NCBI GenBank assembly: GCA_947472995.1
Contig: CANJBO010000005.1
Coordinates: 1-64,000, forward strand
Direction: 5' to 3'
From: Chloroflexota bacterium
Lineage (GTDB): Bacteria > Chloroflexota > Dehalococcoidia > UBA2979
DNA length: 64,000 bases
The notes under the pieces are model-generated. The model saw only the letters and a list, made by a program, of their open reading frames with translations, did no database searches and was not told the origin of the DNA. The first letter of the stretch is position 1. Each line of letters begins with the position of its first letter. The translations under genes and the position numbers were made by a program. Below are positions 50,589-59,100 of the stretch, piece by piece.

Positions 50589-51644
50589 CTAGCTGGCGGG
50601 GACCGGGACGCGCTCGGCGGCCTCGGTGAGGAGCGCCTCGGTCTCGTCCCAGCCGATGCAGGCGTCGGTGATCGACACGCCGTACTGGAGCGCGGAGAGG
50701 TCCTTGCCCAGCGGCTGGCTGCCCGGGAAGAGGTGGCTCTCCAGCATCAGGCCGACGATGCCGTTGTTGCCCGCAGCGCGCTGCGCGATGACGTCGCGGA
50801 ACGCGATCTGCTGGTTGTTGTGGTTCTTCTGCGAGTTGGCGTGGCTGCAGTCGACCAGCAAGTGCTCCGGCAGACCGGCCTTCTGGAGCAGCCCCTGCGC
50901 CGAGCGCACGCTGGCGTCGTCGTAGTTCGGGCCGGTCGTGCCGCCGCGCAGCATGATGTGGCCGTCCGCGTTGCCCGTCGTGTGCACAATGCTCGCGAGG
51001 CCGCTGCCATCGATGCCGAGGAACGCGTGCGGCGAGCGCGCGGCGATCATCGCGGCGACCGCGATGTCGATGTCGCCCGTCGTGCCGTTCTTGAAGCCGA
51101 CCGGCATGCTCAGCCCGCTCGCCATCTCGCGGTGCGTCTGGCTCTCCGTTGTGCGGGCGCCGATCGCCGCCCACGAGATCAGCCCCGCGAGGTACTGCGG
51201 GACGATCGGGTCGAGGAACTCGGTGCAGGCCGCGAGGCCCATCTCGTTCACCTGCAGCAGGAGCCGGCGCGCGGTGCGCAGCCCTTCCTGGATGTCGAAC
51301 GTGCCGTCGAGGTGCGGGTCGTTCAGCCAGCCCTTCCAGCCGACCGTCGTGCGCGGCTTCTCGAAGTACACGCGCATGACGATGACGAGGCGGCCCTCCA
51401 TCTCCTTCGCGAGCTTCGCGAGGCGTCCCGCGTACTCGAGCGAAGACTGCTCGTCGTGGATGGAGCAGGGACCGACGAGCATCAGCATGCGCGGGTCGTT
51501 CCCGTGCAGGATGTCGCGGATCGCCTTGCGGTTCTTGATCACCGTGTCGATGGCAGCCTGGGACAGCGGGATCTCGCGATCCAGCTCGTCCGGCGACATC
51601 AGGGGGGTTGTTTCTGCCACGTTCACGTCTGAAGTAGAGCGCAT
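50589..51644 (-). CDS. 3-deoxy-7-phosphoheptulonate (DAHP) synthase, class I
   Basis: MLVGPCSIHDEQSSLEYA, VYFEKPRTTVGWKGWLNDPHLDGTFDIQEGLR, GFKNGTTGD, VDCSHANSQKNHNNQ, GVSITDACIGWDET. Confidence 0.96.
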   Translation of the reverse strand: MRSTSDVNVAETTPLMSPDELDREIPLSQAAIDTVIKNRKAIRDILHGNDPRMLMLVGPCSIHDEQSSLEYAGRLAKLAKEMEGRLVIVMRVYFEKPRTTVGWKGWLNDPHLDGTFDIQEGLRTARRLLLQVNEMGLAACTEFLDPIVPQYLAGLISWAAIGARTTESQTHREMASGLSMPVGFKNGTTGDIDIAVAAMIAARSPHAFLGIDGSGLASIVHTTGNADGHIMLRGGTTGPNYDDASVRSAQGLLQKAGLPEHLLVDCSHANSQKNHNNQQIAFRDVIAQRAAGNNGIVGLMLESHLFPGSQPLGKDLSALQYGVSITDACIGWDETEALLTEAAERVPVPAS

Positions 51645-51693
51645 GGGGAGTCGCCCTCCGGGGTGCTGCCGCCTCGGCGGCCGGGGTGGTGCT

Positions 51694-51722
51694 GAGAGCC
51701 TCGTTATTGTAACGAGGCTCTC
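51694..51722. promoter_or_regulatory. Perfect 13-bp palindrome upstream of DAHP synthase
   Basis: GAGAGCCTCGTTA-TTG-TAACGAGGCTCTC; on the coding strand the centre reads TACAAT. Confidence 0.6.
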
Positions 51723-51779
51723 GCCAACATATGTCATGCGAGGGTAAACGCGCCATCCCCGAGGGAGACGGGCCTGCGG

Positions 51780-52187
51780 CTAGGTCGGGTTCGACTCGCA
51801 CTGGGTATACGTGTCGGTGCCGCCCTGCCCCTGGCAGATGTCGGTGCCCTGCTGGCCTCGCAGGTCGTCCGCGGCCGCGCCGCCGATGAGGCAGTCGTTG
51901 CCGTTGCCCGCATCGATCCGGGTGGCGTTGCTGCGTCCCAGCAGCAGCTCCGAGGCGGCCGTACCCGACAGCGTGCCGCTGGCCGGCGCGACGAGGACAT
52001 TGGTGAGCGTCGCGCGGTTCGAGCACATCGTCGCGGTCACCAGCACCGAAGCCGAGATCGTCGAGGTCGCGATGTCGAGCTTCGCCGGTGTCGCCATCGT
52101 CAGGTTCGCCGTGTGCGCCGTCGAGGTCACGCCGAAGGCGGCCGCGAACAGCAGCCCCATCACGGCGCCGATGCGGAGCGCCATCAT
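51780..52187 (-). CDS. Small secreted protein with hemolysin-type (RTX-like) repeats
   Basis: Signal peptide MMALRIGAVMGLLFAAAFGVTSTAHTA; RIDAGNGNDCLIGGAAADDLRGQQGTDICQGQGGTDTY. Confidence 0.75.
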   Translation of the reverse strand: MMALRIGAVMGLLFAAAFGVTSTAHTANLTMATPAKLDIATSTISASVLVTATMCSNRATLTNVLVAPASGTLSGTAASELLLGRSNATRIDAGNGNDCLIGGAAADDLRGQQGTDICQGQGGTDTYTQCESNPT

Positions 52188-53092
52188 GCGGTCACCGGCT
52201 TTCGTACCGGCGCGACGGCGTAGAGGTAGGTGATGCCCGGCTCGACGAGCAGGTACTGGTCGCCCACGGCGAGCTTGCAGTGCAGAATCGAGCCCTGCGT
52301 GCGGCGCGCCATGCGCGCGAGCTCCTCGAACTCCGCAACGCCGACGAGCTGGCCGCCGAAGTCGATCGCGGCAGCGTCGGTCCGCACCAGGAGGTCGGCG
52401 TAGCGGGCCTCGATCATCGCGGCCTCGCCGGCGCGCTCGGTCATGCGCGTCGCGACGCTCATCGTCACCAGCCCGCCGATCGAGACGAGCACGAACGACA
52501 GCGAGGCGAACCGCATCCACCCGTAGGAGATGCTGAACGGCAGCAGCGGCACCTTCACGGACCACGGCTCGCGGATCGTCGTCGAGACCGTGCCGCCCTG
52601 CTGCTGCTTCAGCTCCTCGGGCTGGTTCACCGCGAACTGGTACTGGTCGAACGCGAAGACGACATCCTTGCGGTAGTCCATGTTGACGCCCTGGCCGGAC
52701 ACGCGGGCGCTGCCGACCACCGTCTGCTTCAGGTTGATGCGGTACTGCGCGAACGTCACGCCGGCCGCCGTCTCCATCTGGCGGATCATCTCGCGCACGT
52801 CGCGCAGCGAGAGCGACCCGATCGTCTTCGTGTTCGGGCCGGAGAGCCGCGTCTCCGGGACGACGCTGAGCGTGCGCTTCCAGCCGTTGGCGCCCGAGAT
52901 CTCGGCGTCGAGGCGCACCGTGCCGGTGACGTCGGAGATGAGCGCCATCGGCATCGCGCCCTCGACGTCGTAGTTGAACGTGAAGTCGACGCGATCGGCG
53001 AGCGCGGTGAAGACCGGGTCGCCCGTCGTCGCGAGCGGGGTGTCGTAGACGCCGGGTGCGGAACGAAGCCGTCGAGGGTCAGGAGGAGGCAT
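52184..53092 (-). CDS. DUF5305-like membrane protein, apparently N-terminally truncated
   Basis: Extracytoplasmic region (FTFNYDVEG...DYRKDVVFAFDQYQFAVN), TM helix FASLSFVLVSIGGLVTMSV, cytoplasmic EARYADLLVRTD...VGVAEFEELARMARRTQGSILH...YLYAV; no N-terminal TM or signal. 4-bp overlap with 51780..52187. Confidence 0.55.
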   Translation of the reverse strand: MPPPDPRRLRSAPGVYDTPLATTGDPVFTALADRVDFTFNYDVEGAMPMALISDVTGTVRLDAEISGANGWKRTLSVVPETRLSGPNTKTIGSLSLRDVREMIRQMETAAGVTFAQYRINLKQTVVGSARVSGQGVNMDYRKDVVFAFDQYQFAVNQPEELKQQQGGTVSTTIREPWSVKVPLLPFSISYGWMRFASLSFVLVSIGGLVTMSVATRMTERAGEAAMIEARYADLLVRTDAAAIDFGGQLVGVAEFEELARMARRTQGSILHCKLAVGDQYLLVEPGITYLYAVAPVRKPVTA

Positions 53093-53862
53093 TTCACGCT
53101 GCCGCCCGCCTTGATGAACTCCGCCGTCGGGGTTTCCACGCACCGGTACCCGCGCGAGCGAAGCGCGGCGACGGTCGCGTCACAGCCGGTGTTCAGCACC
53201 ACGGTCTCCCCGACGAGCAGCGCGTTGCAGGCGAAGCGGAGCGCGTCGGCTTCGGGTACCTCGATCAGGTCGGGCACGGCAGCGCGCAGCGTCGCCACGG
53301 CGGCCGGGCTGAACGCGCCGGGCACGTAGGCGGCGAGGCCCGCCGCGATCGGGAAGAAGCACGTGTCGAGGTGGTAGAAGCGCGGGGCGACCAGCTCCAG
53401 CCGCACGAGCGGCTCGCCGAGCACGCCCTCGAGGGCGTCGAGTGCGGCCGGGTCGGTGCGGAAGCCGTGGGCAGCGAAGACGTGGCCGGCGCCGGAGAGC
53501 ACGTCGCCCTCGCCCTCCCAGCGCGCGGACTCCGGGAGTCGCACGACCTCGTACCCGCGCTCCGCGAACCAGCGTTCGAAGCGGGCGGCCTCCGGCTGGC
53601 GCTCCGCGAACCGGAAGTTCGAGACGACGAAGCGCCGTCCGAGGACGACGCCGGCGTTCGCGGTGAACACCATGTCCGGCACGTCCTCGCCCGGCTCCAC
53701 GAGTTCCACCCGCACGCCGAGCCGCACCAGCACGTCACGCAGCACGGCCCATTGCGCGCGCGCCTCGTCTGTGCGGACGGCGTCGGCGCGGTGCATCCAC
53801 GGGTTGATCTCGTAGGCGATGCGGTAGTGCGCGGGCTCGCACATCAGGACGTGCTCGCTCAC
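52786..53862 (-). CDS. DDAH/arginine deiminase-superfamily amidinotransferase with abnormal C-terminal read-on
   Basis: DMVFTANAGVVLGRRFVVSNFRFAERQPE, EGEGDVLSGAGHVFAAHGFRTD, RFYHLDTCFFPI, FIKAGGSVKCLLLTLD (catalytic Cys). Residues after LTLDGF look non-homologous. GTG start with GAGGAGG upstream. Confidence 0.85.
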   Translation of the reverse strand: MSEHVLMCEPAHYRIAYEINPWMHRADAVRTDEARAQWAVLRDVLVRLGVRVELVEPGEDVPDMVFTANAGVVLGRRFVVSNFRFAERQPEAARFERWFAERGYEVVRLPESARWEGEGDVLSGAGHVFAAHGFRTDPAALDALEGVLGEPLVRLELVAPRFYHLDTCFFPIAAGLAAYVPGAFSPAAVATLRAAVPDLIEVPEADALRFACNALLVGETVVLNTGCDATVAALRSRGYRCVETPTAEFIKAGGSVKCLLLTLDGFVPHPASTTPRSRRRATRSSPRSPIASTSRSTTTSRARCRWRSSPTSPARCASTPRSRAPTAGSARSASSRRRGSPARTRRRSGRSRCATCAR

Positions 53863-53988
53863 GGGACCTCCTCGCGCGCTGCTCCACCAGCATGGCACGT
53901 CGTCGCACGAGGGCGCGTCGGTACGCGGCCCGCGCGCTACCGTGCGAGGTGGCGCGCGCGGGGTACGCGCACGCCCCGGAGGTGCGCG

Positions 53989-54861
53989 ATGCAGGTCGGT
54001 CTCGTCGGACTCGGACGGATGGGCGGGCGGATCCGCGACCGCCTCGTGCGCGGCGGCCACGAGGTGGTCGGCTACGACGACGACCGCGCGATCGCGGACG
54101 TCGCGTCGCTGGAGGCGCTCGTGGATCGCCTCGTCGCCCCGCGCGTCGTGTGGGTGATGGTGCCGTCGGGTGCGGCGACGGACGGCGTGTTCGCGACGCT
54201 CGCAAGCCTCGTCGAGCCGGGCGATCTGCTGATCGACGGCGGCAACAGCGACTTCCGCGACTCCACCGCCCGCGCGAGCGCGCTGGCCGCACAGGGCATC
54301 GCGTTCCTGGACCTCGGCGTGTCGGGTGGAGTGTACGGCGGGGCCAACGGGTTCTGCGTGATGGGCGGCGGCGCCGCCGAGGACTACGCGCGCATCACCC
54401 CGCTCCTCGACGTCCTCGCCGCGCCGGGCGGGCACGCGCACGTCGGGACCCCGGGCGCCGGTCACTACACGAAGATGTGCCACAACGCGATCGAGTACGC
54501 GCTGATGGAGGCCTACGGCGAGGGCTTCGACCTCCTGCGCCACTTCGACGCCCCGATCGACGCGCACCGCGTCGCGGAGCTGTGGAACCACGGCAGCGTG
54601 ATCCGCTCGTGGCTGCTGGAGCTGACCGGACAGGCGCTCGCGAAGAACGCCGGCCTCGAGGGCATCGCACCGTACGTGGAGGACTCGGGCGAGGGACGCT
54701 GGGCGATCCGCGAGGCCGTCGAGCGCGGCGTGCCGCTGACCGGCATCGCGCAGTCGCTGTTCCGGCGCTTCGAGTCGCGCGACGCCGACGCCTACTCGCT
54801 GCGGCTGATCGCCGCGCTCCGCGACGAGTTCGGCCAGCACGGGACGCGCCCCACGACATAG
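53989..54861 (+). CDS. gnd: 6-phosphogluconate dehydrogenase, YqeC/Gnd short type
   Basis: VGLVGLGRMGGRIRDRLVRGGHEVVGYD, DGGNSDFRDS, FLDLGVSGGVYGGANGFCVMGGG, GHYTKMCHNAIEYALMEAYGEGF. Confidence 0.94.
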   Translation: MQVGLVGLGRMGGRIRDRLVRGGHEVVGYDDDRAIADVASLEALVDRLVAPRVVWVMVPSGAATDGVFATLASLVEPGDLLIDGGNSDFRDSTARASALAAQGIAFLDLGVSGGVYGGANGFCVMGGGAAEDYARITPLLDVLAAPGGHAHVGTPGAGHYTKMCHNAIEYALMEAYGEGFDLLRHFDAPIDAHRVAELWNHGSVIRSWLLELTGQALAKNAGLEGIAPYVEDSGEGRWAIREAVERGVPLTGIAQSLFRRFESRDADAYSLRLIAALRDEFGQHGTRPTT

Positions 54862-54876
54862 CCCTCGGCGGGTGCG

Positions 54877-55698
54877 TTACGGCGCGAGCAGGCCCGGCTC
54901 CGGCGCGCCGCCGGGGTACTCGAAGACCACGTCCTCGTTCACGCGCAGCAGCGAGTCGTCCTTGTCCGGGTATTCCTCCCGCGCGAGGAGATCGCGGATC
55001 ACGTTCATGCGCGCGCGGTGCTTGCGGTCGGCACGCACGATGGTCCACGGCGCGGCGGCGGTGTGCGTCGCCGCCAGCATCTCGTCCCGCGCGCGGGTGT
55101 AGTCGTCCCACCGCTGCTGCGCGACCGCGTCGAGCGGGCTGGTCTTCCACTGCTTCAGCGGGTCGCGCTCGCGATCCGCCAGCCGTTCCGCCTGCTCTTC
55201 CTTCGACACGTCGAGGTAGTACTTGAACAGGTGGAGGCCGGAGCGCACCAGCATCTCCTCGAACGCCGGGACGGAGTCGACGAACTCCTTGAGCTGCTCC
55301 GGCGTGCAGAAGCCCATGACGCGCTCGACGCCGGCGCGGTTGTACCAGCTGCGGTTGAACAGCACGACCTCGCCCGCCGCGGGCAGGTGGCGCACCCAGC
55401 GCTGGAAGTACCAGCGTGTCTTGTCGAGGTCGCTGGGCGCCGGCAACGCGACCACGCGCGCCTCGCGCGGGCTCAGGTGCTCCAGCAGGCGCTTGATCGT
55501 GCCGTCCTTCCCGGCGGCGTCACGCCCCTCTAGGATCACGAGCAGCCGCCCGCCGGAGGCGATCAGGTGCCGCTGGAGCTTCACCAGCTCGACCTGCAGC
55601 GGGAGCAGCTCGCAGACCTCGTCGACGTCCTTGCGGGCGTCTTCCTGGAGTTCCGCCACCGTTCTGGTCGTCTTCTTCGTCGCGGCGTGCTCGCTCAT
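54877..55698 (-). CDS. ppk2: Polyphosphate kinase 2
   Basis: LLVILEGRDAAGKDGTIKRLLEHLSPREARVVALPAPSDLDKTRWYFQRWVRHLPAAGEVVLFNRSWYNRAGVERVMGF. Confidence 0.95.
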   Translation of the reverse strand: MSEHAATKKTTRTVAELQEDARKDVDEVCELLPLQVELVKLQRHLIASGGRLLVILEGRDAAGKDGTIKRLLEHLSPREARVVALPAPSDLDKTRWYFQRWVRHLPAAGEVVLFNRSWYNRAGVERVMGFCTPEQLKEFVDSVPAFEEMLVRSGLHLFKYYLDVSKEEQAERLADRERDPLKQWKTSPLDAVAQQRWDDYTRARDEMLAATHTAAAPWTIVRADRKHRARMNVIRDLLAREEYPDKDDSLLRVNEDVVFEYPGGAPEPGLLAP

Positions 55699-55768
55699 CG
55701 CTCCTCCTGCATGCGACTCATCGTACGCGGCGCTCGCACCGCACCGCGCGACCGTCCCGCTCGCTAGC

Positions 55769-56778
55769 ATGAGACGCATGACGCCCGCGATCCGCTAGGC
55801 GACCGCCCACGACGGCACAAGCATCGCGCTCACGGTGCTGGGCGAAGGCGTCCCGTTGCTGTTCATGCCGCCCGTCCCCTTCGGCCACGTCGAGGCGATG
55901 TGGGACCAGCCCGGCCAGCGCGAGTGGTTCGAGCGCCTCGCGCGCGGCGCGCAGGTGGCGGTCTACGACGCGCGCGGCACCGGCCTGTCCGACCGCACCC
56001 GCCCCGACTTCAGCCTCGAGGTGATGACCGCCGACCTTGAGGCGGTCGTGGAGCGCCTCGGCTGGTCGGACTTCGCGCTCTGCGGGTTCTTCAACGCGGG
56101 GGCGCCGGCGATCGCCTACGCCGCGAGCCACCCGGAGCGCGTGACCGACCTCGTGCTGTGGGGCGGCTTCTCGCGTGGCGCCGACATCTACCCGCTCGCG
56201 CTCGTCGAGGATCCGCGGCTCGCGGAGATGTACTGGGAGATGATCCTGGACACCGCCGTGCGCACGTGGACGGCCGCGACCGGCGACGAGGTGCGCAAGA
56301 CCGCCGACTACTTCCGCGCGTGCGTGGTGCCGGAGGCCGCGCTGCGCGCGGTGGTCGCCGCGCGCGGCTACGACGTCTCCTCGCTGCTATCGCTGGTGCG
56401 CGCGCGGACGCTGGTCCTGCAGCGCCGCGACGCCTCCTCGACGCGCGCCGAGATCGCCCGGCAGCTCGCCTCCGGCATCCCGAACGCGGAGCTGCAGATG
56501 CTCCCCGGCGAGGCCGCCTCCCCCTTCTCCGGTGACGTCGCAGCGGGAGTCGCGGCGATCGAGGCGTTCCTCGGCATCGCGCCAGCCGGCCCCGTCCCGC
56601 GCGGCGACCTCGAGGGCGCTGGCGAGGCGCTCACCGGGCGCGAGACGGAGGTGCTGCGGCTGGTCGCGCACGGCCGCGCCAACAAGGAGAGCGCCACCTG
56701 ACGAACCTCTACCCGAAGATCGGCTGTCGCAGCCGCACGGAGGCCGCCGCCTTCGCGCTCACGCACGGACTCGCATAG
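55769..56778 (+). pseudogene. Alpha/beta hydrolase with C-terminal LuxR HTH, disrupted by a nonsense codon and a frameshifting HTH deletion
   Basis: MRRMTPAIR*ATAHDGTSIALTVLGEGVPLLFMPPVPFGHVEAMWD in one frame; LTGRETEVLRLVAHGRANKE then stop; HLTNLYPKIGCRSRTEAAAFALTHGLA* in another frame. Confidence 0.8.
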
Positions 56779-56834
56779 ACCACGCGCGCCGGCGCGGGTC
56801 GAGGCATCAACAGCAGTCTGCGAACGTCGTGCGC

Positions 56835-56874
56835 TCTCACCCCCCGCCCTCTCCCACTTCGTGGGCGAGGGGGC
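56835..56874. repeat. Degenerate dispersed palindromic repeat
   Basis: CTCTCACCCCCCGCCCTCTCCCACTTCGTGGGCGAGGGGG. Confidence 0.6.
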
Positions 56875-57021
56875 CGAAGGCATCCTCGAGGACCCGGGTT
56901 TCCGCCATGCCGCGAGGCGCGCGCCTGCGTGGTTCCCGCGACGCGGCGCACCCGCACCACTCGTACGCTGGTCTCAGTTCCGCCGGGCAGCCAGCCCGAT
57001 GAACTGACGAGGAGGCACGAG

Positions 57022-57945
57022 ATGCGCGTCGCGATCACCGGTGGGACGGGATACCTCGGCTCGATGCTGCTGCAGCGGCTGCGGGGCGAGGGGCACGACG
57101 CCTTTGCCGTGCGCCGCGGCCCCGCCAGCGACCCTCGCTCGATGTGGGACCCCGCGGCCGGCTGGGTGCGCCCCGGCACGTTCGAGGGCGTGGACGCGGT
57201 GGTCTTCCTCTCGGGCACCTCGATCGGGGCGGCGCGCTGGACGGCGAAGCGACGTGCGGCACTCCGCGAGGCGCGCATCGGCTCGACGCGCGTGCTGGTC
57301 GAGCACCTGCGGACGCTGCCGGCCCCGCCGCGCACGCTGCTCACCGCCTCCGCCGTCGGCTTCTACGGCGACACCGGCGACCACGAGGTGCGCGAGGGCG
57401 CGCCGCAGGGCGCGGGCTTCCTCGCCACCCTCGTCGGCGACTGGGAGCGCGAGGGCGACCGCGCGCAGGAGTTCGGGATGCGCGTCGTCCACGCCCGCTT
57501 CGCCCCCTCGCTGGCACGCAACAGCGAGGTGATCGAGAAGCTGCTGCTGCCGTTCCAGCTCGGCCTCGGCGGGCGGATCGGCAGCGGACGGCAGTGGTTC
57601 TCCTGGGTCGCCTCGGAGGACGCGATCGCGGCGATGACGTTCCTGCTGGCGCACGACTCGATCGAGGGCGCGGTGAACATCGTCGCGCCGGGCGCGGTGC
57701 GCAACGCCGACTTCACGCGCGCCCTCGGCCGCGCGCTGCACCGGCCGACGGTGTTCCCGATCCCGGCGTTCGCGCTGCGTGCGCTGTTCGGCCGGGGCAT
57801 CGCGGACGAGATGCTGCTGATCAGCCAGCGCGCCTACCCCGCGCGCCTCCTCGACGCCGGCTTCCGGTTCACCTACCCGACGATCGACGAGGCGCTCGCC
57901 GCGAGCTTCAGCCCCGCCGGCACGCCCTCGATGACCGCCGCGTAG
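57022..57945 (+). CDS. TIGR01777-family NAD-dependent epimerase/dehydratase-like protein
   Basis: VAITGGTGYLGSMLLQRLRGEGH, LSGTSIGAARWTAKRRAALREARIGSTRVLVEHL, SAVGFYGDTGD, NIVAPGAVRNADFTRALGRALHRP. Confidence 0.92.
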   Translation: MRVAITGGTGYLGSMLLQRLRGEGHDAFAVRRGPASDPRSMWDPAAGWVRPGTFEGVDAVVFLSGTSIGAARWTAKRRAALREARIGSTRVLVEHLRTLPAPPRTLLTASAVGFYGDTGDHEVREGAPQGAGFLATLVGDWEREGDRAQEFGMRVVHARFAPSLARNSEVIEKLLLPFQLGLGGRIGSGRQWFSWVASEDAIAAMTFLLAHDSIEGAVNIVAPGAVRNADFTRALGRALHRPTVFPIPAFALRALFGRGIADEMLLISQRAYPARLLDAGFRFTYPTIDEALAASFSPAGTPSMTAA

Positions 57946-57970
57946 CCTCGCGCGTCACGGCACGACACGA

Positions 57971-57996
57971 AGAAGCCCGCCTGGCGGCGGGCTTCT
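57971..57996. terminator. Bidirectional hairpin terminator
   Basis: AGAAGCCCGCC-TGGC-GGCGGGCTTCT between convergent genes. Confidence 0.8.
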
Positions 57997-58022
57997 GTGC
58001 GTTCGAGGCAGCGGTGCCGAGG

Positions 58023-58499
58023 CTACTGCGCGTTGCCCTCGAGGACCTCGCGCACCTCGTGCGCGTGGCCGTCGGCGGTGACCTGCGGCCAGACGCGGCG
58101 CAGCTTGCCGTCCGGGCCGATGAGGAACGTCGAGCGGATCATGCCGACCGACTTCTCGCCGCGGATCTCGCGCTCGCCCCACGCGCCGTAGGCCGTCGAG
58201 ACGGCCGCATCGTCGTCGACCAGCAGCGGGAACGGCAGCTCGTGGTTGTCGCGGAACTTGCGGTGCGACTCCGCGTCGTCACGCGAGACGCCGAGGACGA
58301 CCGCGCCGGCCGCCTCCAGCGCGGAGTGCTCGTCGCGGAACTGGCAGGCCTCCGTTGTGCAGCCGGGCGTCTCGTCGCGCGGGTAGAAGTAGAGCACCAC
58401 GTTCTTGCCGGCGTAATCGCCCAGCTGGTGCTGCTGCCCGTCCTGGTCCACGAGCGAGAACTCGGGTGCCGGCTGTCCCGCCTGGAGTGTCGTAGCCAT
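58023..58499 (-). CDS. bcp: Thioredoxin-dependent peroxiredoxin (BCP/PrxQ)
   Basis: VVLYFYPRDETPGCTTEACQFRDEHSALEAAGAVVLGVSRDD. Confidence 0.96.
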   Translation of the reverse strand: MATTLQAGQPAPEFSLVDQDGQQHQLGDYAGKNVVLYFYPRDETPGCTTEACQFRDEHSALEAAGAVVLGVSRDDAESHRKFRDNHELPFPLLVDDDAAVSTAYGAWGEREIRGEKSVGMIRSTFLIGPDGKLRRVWPQVTADGHAHEVREVLEGNAQ

Positions 58500-58624
58500 C
58501 TGTTCCCCCTCGCACGCGCCGTTCGTCAGTCGATGTATAGCAGGTCGGCAGGTCGAGGCGGAACCGCAACGCCCCGGGCGCCGGGTGCGACCACCTCGAC
58601 GGGTGTCGCGGCATAGCCTGAGTA

Positions 58625-58716
58625 CGCGCCGCCCTCGACGCCGCCGCAGCGCCAGGTTTTTCCACTTTCCCTGAAGCGCCGCGGCTGAAGTGGAACCGGC
58701 CGTCGAGGGCGGCGCG
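58625..58716. other. Long intergenic two-part hairpin
   Basis: CGCGCCGCCCTCGACG (58625-58640) pairs with CGTCGAGGGCGGCGCG (58701-58716); inner TTCCACTT pairs with AAGTGGAA. Confidence 0.7.
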
Positions 58717-58880
58717 CACCTCCCACCCATCTCGCCAGCTCGACTCGACGCAGAGCCTGCCGCCCCGACTGGGAGGCGGCTGCAACGATTGGCACGCTCG
58801 TGTGAGAGCAACGCGGCGGCAACACCGGGATGCTCCGTGCATGAGGCGCGCAGGTCGTCTCGCTGGATTGGAGCATCAAC

Positions 58881-59042
58881 GTGACGACGATTCTCATCAT
58901 CATCCTGCTCCTGCTGCTGCTCGGCGGTGGCGGTGGGCTCGGCTACTCGCGGTACGGCGGTGCGGGCCTCGGCGGCGTGCTCGGCCTCGTGCTCGTGATC
59001 GTGCTGGTGCTGTGGCTGGTGGGCGCACTCGGCGTCCGATAG
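58881..59042 (+). CDS. DUF3309-like small hydrophobic protein, 53 aa (GTG start)
   Basis: VTTILIIILLLLLLGGGGGLGYSRYGGAGLGGVLGLVLVIVLVLWLVGALGVR; too short for the ORF track. Confidence 0.65.
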   Translation: MTTILIIILLLLLLGGGGGLGYSRYGGAGLGGVLGLVLVIVLVLWLVGALGVR

Positions 59043-59062
59043 GCGCCGCAGCCCTCGATGAC

Positions 59063-59096
59063 ACACGACCGATCGGCGCTCGCCGGTCGGTCGTGT
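59063..59096. terminator. Hairpin terminator between convergent genes
   Basis: ACACGACCGATCGGCG...CGCCGGTCGGTCGTGT. Confidence 0.75.
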
Positions 59097-59100
59097 CGTG

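Noticed and set aside
55796-55798. TAG read-through (for example stop-codon recoding) in the hydrolase-LuxR gene
   Set aside because: Gene also has a frameshifting HTH deletion and other genes here use TAG as a normal stop, so decay is simpler.
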